A stretch of 64,000 bases of DNA from Leptospirillum sp. (GTDB taxonomy: Bacteria; Nitrospirota; Leptospirillia; Leptospirillales; Leptospirillaceae). Below, in pieces: positions 58,044 to 64,000 of this stretch. Made by a program: the position numbers and the translations under genes. The first letter of the stretch is position 1, and each line of letters begins with the position of its first letter. The notes under the pieces were generated by a model, which worked only from the letters and a program-made list of their open reading frames with translations, was not told the origin of the DNA and ran no database searches. Where the stretch lies: NCBI GenBank assembly GCA_027315205.1, contig DAHUYM010000004.1:40814-104813 (forward strand), in the 5' to 3' direction.

Positions 58044-59104
58044 CCGGAGCTCGACACGATCACGACCAGCCCGGAAGGAGTGAGCGAAAGTCCCGAACCA
58101 GTCTGTGCCGTGGGCATGGCCGTGGATCCGTTCTGGACGTCGTTCAGTCCGAATGAGGTGATGGACGATACGCTCCCGTTCGCCTGGGCGGTATAAAGGT
58201 AGGTTCCGAAATTATCGAGGGTTAGTAGAGTCGGAATCATGGGGAGCGAGATGGGGGAGGCATAGTTGGGGCTAATGGTCTGTCCATCGTTCGACGTGTT
58301 GATCAGGGTGGTGACGAGATAGAAGTCGACGCCCGGGGTCGAAGGATTCGGAAGAAGCAAAACGACGTTTCCGGATTCGGCCCCCCCTTCGAGGGCCGTG
58401 ATGGTCGAGGGGTAGGACGTACTGGCGTACATTGTGGCGACAAGGGTGTACGTCGAAGTGGAATACGTCTGGATGACCGTCTCCTGGGTCCCGCCCGATG
58501 TCTGGTAGATCTCTTCGACGAACAGGTCGCTCCCGTCGGACGAGAGCTGGACCGTCCCCGTCCGGAAACTCGAAGCTCCTGCCGGCAGGGCGATGGGAGT
58601 TGAGCTGCACGAATTGGTGGGTGCGAGGGTCTCTCCATTGCCCGTGTTCAAAAGATCTGAAAGATTGTAGGCTTCGAGACATGCCGTATTGCTTGCAGTG
58701 TTTTTTTCGAGAAAAACCACGATGCTCCCTCCGGCCAGTGGAGTAGCCCCGACCGGTATTCCACCAAGGCCCCCGAGGGTGGCCGGGGCCGGAGAGGTGG
58801 AAAGAGGGAGGGAATACCGCCAGAGGGTCGGGGCGTTCACAGCGCCTTCCCCGAACACGAAAAGAGTGATTCCGTCGGAAAACCCTCCCAGGTAGGTTCC
58901 CTGGGACGGAAGGGTCGTGAACGGAGCCTGGCCGGATACGAGGGGAAGGGTGTACTCGACGAGGCCGGCACCTGTGGCATTGTCGTTGACGACAATCAGG
59001 AACTCAGGGAGCGATACCAAGGGAGGAGCGGCACCGCATCCGGACTGGAGCACGAGCGCCGAAAGGATCGCCGCACGAAGGAAAAAAACGAACCTAGAGG
59101 GCAT
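58040..59104 (-). CDS. Secreted lipoprotein, probable beta-propeller-like
   Basis: The 354-residue protein starts with a signal peptide and good lipobox LQSGC. The mature part is Ser/Thr/Gly rich with recurrent motifs such as LFVFGEG, LFVEEIYQTSGG and TYLYTAQANGSVSSI that look like beta-propeller blades; this is impression, not a domain hit. Translationally coupled to the TauE/SafE gene, so the two may work together at the envelope. Confidence 0.7.
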   Translation of the reverse strand: MPSRFVFFLRAAILSALVLQSGCGAAPPLVSLPEFLIVVNDNATGAGLVEYTLPLVSGQAPFTTLPSQGTYLGGFSDGITLFVFGEGAVNAPTLWRYSLPLSTSPAPATLGGLGGIPVGATPLAGGSIVVFLEKNTASNTACLEAYNLSDLLNTGNGETLAPTNSCSSTPIALPAGASSFRTGTVQLSSDGSDLFVEEIYQTSGGTQETVIQTYSTSTYTLVATMYASTSYPSTITALEGGAESGNVVLLLPNPSTPGVDFYLVTTLINTSNDGQTISPNYASPISLPMIPTLLTLDNFGTYLYTAQANGSVSSITSFGLNDVQNGSTAMPTAQTGSGLSLTPSGLVVIVSSSG

Positions 59105-59206
59105 TGAGAAACTTTCGAAAAAAGATCAGACCCCGATCCGGGTCCCGGTCGAGGAAGCGCGGGAATCCTGCTTGAGGATAGGGAAAGAAAAGGTCTCCCG
59201 AGCGCG

Positions 59207-60157
59207 TCATGGCGCGTCCGTGGAAGGAGTGGGGTTGTCCCTGCCCGCCGTCGAAGAAAGGACTTCACGGAGAATGCGATCGCGGGCTTCCGGCTCCGTC
59301 CACGGCTCATCCTGAAGGGTGATGCCGACCACGTACGAATCGCTTCCGACATCCGTAAGTCTGATGACGAAAGAGGGTTTCAGGTCCACTCCGGCACCGG
59401 AAAGTGCTTTTTCGATGCATTCCTCGGCTCTTTCGAAGGGAAAAGAAGCGGGGAACTCGATTGAAAAGGAGAGGACGCCGGGGGGCGTTCCGCGCGCGAA
59501 AACCATCGCCTGGAGGATGATCCCGTTCGGCACCAGAAAATGTCGGCCGTCGCTTGCCTCGAGTTTCGTGTGGATCATTCCGATGTCGAGAACGGTTCCC
59601 TGGTATTCCGGAGCGAGGGTATCGTGACGGTAGGTCGTCGCAAGACGACCAAACTGCCACGTCACCAGGGAAATCGCGTCTCCGACCCTGAAGGGCTGGA
59701 CGATCGCCAGTATGAATCCCGAGAAGATATTGGACAGCGAATTTTGTGCCGCGATCCCGAAGACGGCGGAAAGGACTGTGCCCCCGATCGCGAGGTTCTG
59801 GAACCCTTGCCCCAGAAGGGTCAGGACGGCCAGCATCATGATGACGATGAAGAAGAAATCCAGGAAGTACCGGGCGGAACGGACCCTGGCGGTACCGAGA
59901 CGTTCGGAAAGGAGGGGCAGCACGGCGGATAGGAGCGTCCGGTAGACCCCGAAAACCATGGTGAGAACGGCGACGATCTGGACCAGGGTCAGGAGTTCGG
60001 GATCGTCCGGGAAGTTCTTCTTGAGGGCATGGATCCCGAAGAGAAGGACCGGTATCACGAGAAGAACCAAGAGGAACTTCACCGAAATCAGGAACCCTGG
60101 CAATCGGATATGGTTTTTGTGTTCCGGGGTCGGGAGCCCGGGAGTCGGTCCGTTCAC
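59207..60157 (-). CDS. MscS-family mechanosensitive channel
   Basis: The 316-residue protein has about four hydrophobic helices, with the pore helix region LAIGGTVLSAVFGIAAQNSLSNIFSG, followed by the MscS beta domain (FRVGDAISL, LVPNG) and a C-terminal domain. Opens on membrane tension to release solutes. GTG start at 60157. It is 102 bases upstream of the lipoprotein gene on the same strand. Confidence 0.88.
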   Translation of the reverse strand: MNGPTPGLPTPEHKNHIRLPGFLISVKFLLVLLVIPVLLFGIHALKKNFPDDPELLTLVQIVAVLTMVFGVYRTLLSAVLPLLSERLGTARVRSARYFLDFFFIVIMMLAVLTLLGQGFQNLAIGGTVLSAVFGIAAQNSLSNIFSGFILAIVQPFRVGDAISLVTWQFGRLATTYRHDTLAPEYQGTVLDIGMIHTKLEASDGRHFLVPNGIILQAMVFARGTPPGVLSFSIEFPASFPFERAEECIEKALSGAGVDLKPSFVIRLTDVGSDSYVVGITLQDEPWTEPEARDRILREVLSSTAGRDNPTPSTDAP

Positions 60158-60258
60158 GATTTTACCGGTCCAAAGGAAGACGCCTGGCCGACGAACGTGT
60201 TATACTGCCGGGGCGTTGTTGGGGTTGATGTTTTCAGTTCCAAGACGAAGGGAATCCG

Positions 60259-60552
60259 ATGCATGTTTATGAGTTGGTATCCCGGGACAAGACGCATCCG
60301 GTCCGGATCTTTCTTCTCCATAAAGAGTATTTGAACGAGGATGAGTTTTACAACCTCGTTCTCGAAAGTTTCCAGCGTTCGAGCCCCGATGACTGGCATC
60401 TTCAGATTCTGGAAACCGCCGAATACCTGATGACGGCACACGGCTTCGTTGAGGCCGGCGGACTTGTCGAGGTGGGTTTTCCCGGAGAACTGTCCAAAGA
60501 CAAGGTCCGAAGCCGGATCGAGGCTTTCATCGGCAAAGACAGAAGCGATTGA
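60259..60552 (+). CDS. Small conserved-looking protein, unknown
   Basis: The 97-residue soluble protein starts MHVYELVSRDKTHPVR and has a pattern of alternating hydrophobic and charged segments without cysteines or membrane helices. No domain is recognised. It is divergent from mscS and lies ahead of the PAP2 gene by 57 bases. Confidence 0.68.
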   Translation: MHVYELVSRDKTHPVRIFLLHKEYLNEDEFYNLVLESFQRSSPDDWHLQILETAEYLMTAHGFVEAGGLVEVGFPGELSKDKVRSRIEAFIGKDRSD

Positions 60553-60609
60553 CGTAGGTTTCCGTCGCTGCCATGCGAACCGGACTGATATCCGAAAGGG
60601 ATTCAAAGA

Positions 60610-61206
60610 GTGCTCCACCAAGCCTTGATCTGGGATGCTTCGCTTTTTCTCTGGCTGAACGGAGACATGGCCAGCCTCCTTCTCGACCCTTTCATGACCG
60701 CCGCCACGGACTTGGGGAACGGGTTCTACCTCTACCCGATCGGGATCGTCCTGATGCTTCTTCTTGCCCGGGAAAATTTCCTGCGGGATGCCGTTTTGTG
60801 GACAACGACCTCGCTAATCGCCTTTGCCCTTGGCGAGGCCCTGAAACACGCCTTCGTCCGCCCGAGACCTCTCGCCTATTTCTCGGACGCGATCTCCCGG
60901 AACGCGGTCCACGTCCATGTCGTGGGACCTCATCTGTACGCTTTTTCATTTCCGTCGGGACATTCCTATACGATCTTTTCCGCCGCGTCCCTTTTCGGAT
61001 TCCTCTATCCCCGGATTGCCGTCCCCCTGTACTTGGTCGCCTGTATGACAGGCCTTTCCAGGGTCTATGTCGGAGCACATTTTCCCGGAGACGTACTTGG
61101 AGGAGCGGCCGTCGGCCTGGTATCGACGTTATTGACGCTCAGGCTGATCTGGCCACGGATCCCGGAACGATGGCTCGGCTCACGTTCCCTGGCCGCCCCG
61201 GATTAA
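60610..61206 (+). CDS. PAP2-family membrane phosphatase
   Basis: The 198-residue membrane protein has the three phosphatase motifs: KHAFVRPRP, FPSGHSY, and SRVYVGAHFPGDVLGG, on about five helices. Likely undecaprenyl-pyrophosphate or phosphatidylglycerophosphate phosphatase; the substrate is not determined. GTG start. It is followed after four bases by rlmN. Confidence 0.9.
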   Translation: MLHQALIWDASLFLWLNGDMASLLLDPFMTAATDLGNGFYLYPIGIVLMLLLARENFLRDAVLWTTTSLIAFALGEALKHAFVRPRPLAYFSDAISRNAVHVHVVGPHLYAFSFPSGHSYTIFSAASLFGFLYPRIAVPLYLVACMTGLSRVYVGAHFPGDVLGGAAVGLVSTLLTLRLIWPRIPERWLGSRSLAAPD

Positions 61207-61210
61207 GCCC

Positions 61211-62347
61211 GTGAGTTCCTTGTCCCTCCTCGACGTTCCTCCGGAACTCTGGAAAGAACGACTGACCACTTCCGAACCCGTTCCTTCGTATCGGGTTCGC
61301 CAGATCGCCCGCTGGGTCTTCCAGCGCGACGAAACCGACTGGCGAGCCATGAGCGATCTTCCTCTGGACATGCGTGAGCGTTGGTCCCGCTCCTTCCCGT
61401 TCGACCTCCCCGCCGTGGATGTCCTCCACAAGGCGAAGGACGGAACGCGGAAGATTGTCTTCCGCCTGGGCGATGGGATACGGATCGAATCGGTCGTGAT
61501 CCCCCGGGACGACCGGGCAACGCTGTGCATTTCATCCCAGGCAGGGTGCGCCATCGGATGCCGGTTTTGCCGAACGGCCGAGATGGGGTTGATCCGGAAC
61601 CTGACTCCGGGCGAAATGATCGGCCAGATCCTGCAGGCCAACCGGATACTCAAGGAAGAGCCGATACGCGATCTTTCGATGGCAGCGCACATCGGAAAGG
61701 ACATGAACCGGATCAATCACATCGTCTTCATGGGAATGGGAGAGCCCCTCGCGAACTTCGACGCCCTTGTCCAGACCCTCCGGATCCTGACCTCCCCGGG
61801 AGGTTTCGCTCTTTCCCCCCGGCGGATCACGGTCTCGACATCCGGTCTGGCAAATAAAATCCGGGAACTTGGAACCGTCGGAATCCCGGTCAACCTGGCT
61901 GTCTCGCTTTCGGCCCCGACCGATATCCTTAGGGAACGGTTGATGCCGATCAATTCCCGCTATCCTATCAGGGCGATCCTGAAAGCCTGCCGGGAGTATC
62001 CCCTGAAGCAGAGACAGCGGATCACGTTCGAATACGTTCTGATCGGAAGCGTGAATGACGGTCCTGTCGAAGCCCAGGCCTTGGCAAGACTCCTGGCTCC
62101 GTTTAAAAGCAAGGTCAATCTGATCCCGTTCAACCCCTATCCGGGGTCCCCGTTCGGTAGGCCTTCCGACGATGCGGTCCGAGGATTTCAGGACATTCTC
62201 CTCAAGCGGGGTACGATGGCCACGGTGCGGAAAACCCGCGGCGAGGAGATGCTGGGCGCCTGCGGTCAGCTGGCATGGGAAAATGGCCCGAAGAAGGCAA
62301 AGGAGAATTCGTCTTGGGATCCAATCGTCTTGTCTTCGCCCGTCTAA
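61211..62347 (+). CDS. rlmN: 23S rRNA/tRNA adenine-C2 methyltransferase RlmN
   Basis: A radical SAM enzyme that methylates A2503 of 23S rRNA. The 378 residues include CAIGCRFCRTAEMG (CX3CX2C cluster), FMGMGEPLANFDAL, RRITVSTSGL, and the methyl-accepting Cys in LGACGQL near the C terminus. GTG start. The 3' end overlaps the next gene by 34 bases. Confidence 0.94.
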   Translation: MSSLSLLDVPPELWKERLTTSEPVPSYRVRQIARWVFQRDETDWRAMSDLPLDMRERWSRSFPFDLPAVDVLHKAKDGTRKIVFRLGDGIRIESVVIPRDDRATLCISSQAGCAIGCRFCRTAEMGLIRNLTPGEMIGQILQANRILKEEPIRDLSMAAHIGKDMNRINHIVFMGMGEPLANFDALVQTLRILTSPGGFALSPRRITVSTSGLANKIRELGTVGIPVNLAVSLSAPTDILRERLMPINSRYPIRAILKACREYPLKQRQRITFEYVLIGSVNDGPVEAQALARLLAPFKSKVNLIPFNPYPGSPFGRPSDDAVRGFQDILLKRGTMATVRKTRGEEMLGACGQLAWENGPKKAKENSSWDPIVLSSPV

Positions 62348-62631
62348 TCCTCTATCTGGGCATCGAACTCCTGGCGATCCAGTCGGGAATGCTCTTGAAC
62401 CGGTATTCTCTTCTCTCGGGCGTGGGATGGGTTGGCATGCTCTCATGGTTCATGATCGGTGGAGCCCTGGCGGGGGGGATCGGTTTTGGCGCTTTGTTGT
62501 CCGAAATCCGTCCCGAAGCGACCCCCGGACAAGACCCCGGGTTCTTGTGGCGGGCGATTCCTCACATCCCCTGGTTCTGGGCTCTGGTCGTCACCGCCGT
62601 CGACAGCTATTTCTTTTTTCCCAGGATTTAG
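62314..62631 (+). CDS. Small multi-span membrane protein, unknown
   Basis: With TTG 62314 (AAAGGAG eight bases upstream) the product has 105 residues and about three hydrophobic segments (LILYLGIELLAI, MLSWFMIGGALAGGIGFGALL, WFWALVVTAVDSYFFF). It overlaps the rlmN 3' end. No family is recognised. It is convergent with the LigB-like gene. Confidence 0.62.
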   Translation: MGSNRLVFARLILYLGIELLAIQSGMLLNRYSLLSGVGWVGMLSWFMIGGALAGGIGFGALLSEIRPEATPGQDPGFLWRAIPHIPWFWALVVTAVDSYFFFPRI

Positions 62632-62677
62632 CGAAGGTCCGGATGTCCGGCGAGCCGATCGACCGGCCCGGGTTCTT

Positions 62678-63472
62678 TTACGGAAGGACCCCCATGTCGA
62701 TTGGGCCGAAGCTGACCAGATACTGAGCCAACCCCAAGGCCCTTTCTTTTCCCCACAGTCGTCCCCCGGAAACACCCAATCCGTTCAGAAGATGAAGTTC
62801 CCTCAACCGCCCAGGCGGATCGGCACGATCGATCATTTCCCGTGAAACCGGGAGATGATCGGGCACGGGCCCGTCCCCTAAAATCCTTTCCAGTGTCTCG
62901 AGGTACGGGTCCAGTAGGGGATCATCGATTCCACGGGCCATGATTTTTTCATTCTGGGAAAAAACCCCTGACATGAGAACCAGGACCCTTCCGTGTCCTT
63001 TGGGAGCCAGATGACGGAGGACGCGTCCAAGAATCCTTACATAGCGCGTCTGGTTCAATGGCTGCGATATGGGTACGACCGGTACCGACCCTTCGGGCGT
63101 CAGAAAAAAAAGGGGGACGGATATGGCATGGTCGATTCCATGGATGCCGGGGGCGATGGGGATCTTTTCCGCCTTGACCGCATCGATGATCCCGGCCGAA
63201 AGTTCTGGGTCGCCGGGGGGATCGAATCTCAGTTCAACGCCGAATCCGGAAAAATCGACAGAAGATTCAAGGTTTTTCCGGTTGTCGACCAGCATGATGT
63301 TCCGGGTTTGCCATCCCGGAGTGAACGCGATGACCGCCCGAAGAGGGGTGCGATCTTTGAAGAGCCACGCGTGAAGCGACCTGTACCCTTCAAGGAGAGG
63401 GCGGTCGATACCGGCACGGTAAGAAGACAGGAGGTCGGGTGTGTGGGGAGCGAGAAGGGCGACTAGGTCCAT
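62678..63472 (-). CDS. LigB-type dioxygenase-fold protein
   Basis: The 264-residue protein begins MDLVALLAPHTPDLLSSY and has GIHGIDHAISVPLFFL and LVLMSGVFSQNEK, which resemble LigB/MEMO-family extradiol-dioxygenase folds (with the HA/GIDH and metal-binding positions). Substrate and activity are unknown. The long frame upstream to 63940 is mostly noise from the next gene. ATG 63472 overlaps the 3' end of the Rsm22-like gene. Confidence 0.7.
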   Translation of the reverse strand: MDLVALLAPHTPDLLSSYRAGIDRPLLEGYRSLHAWLFKDRTPLRAVIAFTPGWQTRNIMLVDNRKNLESSVDFSGFGVELRFDPPGDPELSAGIIDAVKAEKIPIAPGIHGIDHAISVPLFFLTPEGSVPVVPISQPLNQTRYVRILGRVLRHLAPKGHGRVLVLMSGVFSQNEKIMARGIDDPLLDPYLETLERILGDGPVPDHLPVSREMIDRADPPGRLRELHLLNGLGVSGGRLWGKERALGLAQYLVSFGPIDMGVLP

Positions 63473-63999
63473 GGACGGTCTTGTCCTTGTTCCGGCATGG
63501 CCGATCCGGCACCGTTTTCGGAAGATCCGGGGACGAGCCGGATTTCGGCCTGGGGTGAAAGATCCCAAAATCCGCTGCGGGCATTCATCTGGTCTTCCGG
63601 TGGAGGAAGGATCGTGTCCCCCCGGCCGAGTTTCCAAAAGGTCTTGTTCCCCTCGTTTTTGTAGCGTTTTAGAATCCTGATGCGCCGTCGCTCGGCTCCG
63701 TCGCAGAAAATCCCCCATGCCAGCCCCGTTTCTTCCCGAAGCTCGGAGACGAGCCGCCAGACGGGCATCGTCGATGTTCGAAAGGGGAAATCGTCGTGGC
63801 GTTTCATGGCGATTATATAGGTCATTTTTAGGGAGTCCTTTATATGGCCGACTGTTTTGGCCAAACGCCGGACATCTTCGGAAAACGCGTAGGGGCGGTC
63901 CTCGTGGCACCAGTCCTTGTCGGTCTTCAGGGCGGGGCATGACGCGTTCCGAAGGTTCGGGCAGGGGGCCAGGACGATAAACTCAGGGTAGAGTTTGAT
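63463..63999 (-). CDS. C-terminal part of an Rsm22-like methyltransferase (5' end outside window)
   Basis: The frame is open from the window edge for 178 codons. It contains APCPNLRNASCPAL, then DWCHEDRPYAF and HIKDSLKMTYIIAMKR, the C-terminal pattern of the Rsm22 family (CP...CP...DWCH and a conserved tail). The cysteines may bind an Fe-S cluster. Family role: ribosome small-subunit-associated methyltransferase-like protein. It overlaps the LigB-like gene by ten bases. Confidence 0.78.
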   Translation of the reverse strand: MKLYPEFIVLAPCPNLRNASCPALKTDKDWCHEDRPYAFSEDVRRLAKTVGHIKDSLKMTYIIAMKRHDDFPFRTSTMPVWRLVSELREETGLAWGIFCDGAERRRIRILKRYKNEGNKTFWKLGRGDTILPPPEDQMNARSGFWDLSPQAEIRLVPGSSENGAGSAMPEQGQDRPWT

Positions 64000-64000
64000 C

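Overview
The window is a gene-dense, roughly 60% G+C bacterial chromosome segment with about 55 protein genes. I saw no rRNA, tRNA, CRISPR array, insertion sequence or prophage. KDO and heptose (LPS) genes, lipoprotein genes and Lnt point to a Gram-negative envelope. Sigma-54 signals, c-di-GMP enzymes, an archaeal-looking ATP-dependent DNA ligase and two GH15 glucoamylases fit an acidophilic or chemolithotrophic Nitrospirota member, and Leptospirillum is my best guess. That guess rests on family composition and recollection, not on a marker gene.

Layout. 1-8.4 kb: 3' end of an unidentified gene, then the pyrimidine operon pyrR-pyrB-pyrC-carA-(radical SAM)-carB, with a PyrR-type RNA hairpin that includes the pyrR ribosome binding site. 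8.4-10.5 kb: greA, a 41-residue membrane peptide, a perfect 15-bp inverted repeat and sigma-54 promoter ahead of a zinc-ribbon/ErpA pair, a terminator and a lytic transglycosylase. 10.5-13.3 kb (minus): flavin disulfide oxidoreductase and diguanylate cyclase. 13.3-15.4 kb: long AT-rich control region and glnA, with a terminator hairpin in the glnA leader. 15.4-22 kb (minus): guaB-guaA-rluB-aspS, where RluB carries a long repetitive Arg/Ser/Asp/Glu tail. 22-24.9 kb (minus): a frameshifted small gene, a DUF985 cupin, a DUF815 ATPase, a Lon-N-domain protein and a small membrane protein. 25-28.4 kb: GNAT (plus) facing lnt-prfB (minus), prfB having the classic +1 programmed frameshift.

28.5-35.4 kb: Spy/CpxP-like periplasmic protein, a secreted protein, then the tight operon ATP-ligase-hsp20-lon-nth and a DUF2892 protein. 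35.5-41.1 kb: two GH15 paralogues flanking hisS. 41.1-50.8 kb: ten genes in one direction, lepA-lepB-hldA-kdsB-pyrG-kdsA-kdsD-kdsC-pgsA-plsY, covering heptose/KDO sugar supply, the CTP needed to activate KDO, and phospholipid synthesis. 51-57.2 kb: M23 peptidase, a GlrK/QseG/GlrR-like two-component set with a sigma-54 activator, and an HD-GYP protein with a long, possibly structured leader. 57.3-60.2 kb (minus): TauE/SafE permease, lipoprotein, MscS channel. 60.3-64 kb: small protein, PAP2 phosphatase, rlmN, small membrane protein (plus), then a LigB-like dioxygenase-fold protein and the C-terminal part of an Rsm22-like methyltransferase (minus).

The genes are mostly housekeeping: nucleotide synthesis (pyr, gua, car, pyrG, glnA), translation (aspS, hisS, prfB, lepA, rlmN, rluB), envelope biogenesis and stress response. 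The less ordinary signals are regulatory: the PyrR hairpin covering a Shine-Dalgarno, the palindrome plus sigma-54 promoter in front of erpA, the glnA leader terminator, the repetitive RluB tail, and a possible crossed-helix leader before the HD-GYP gene.
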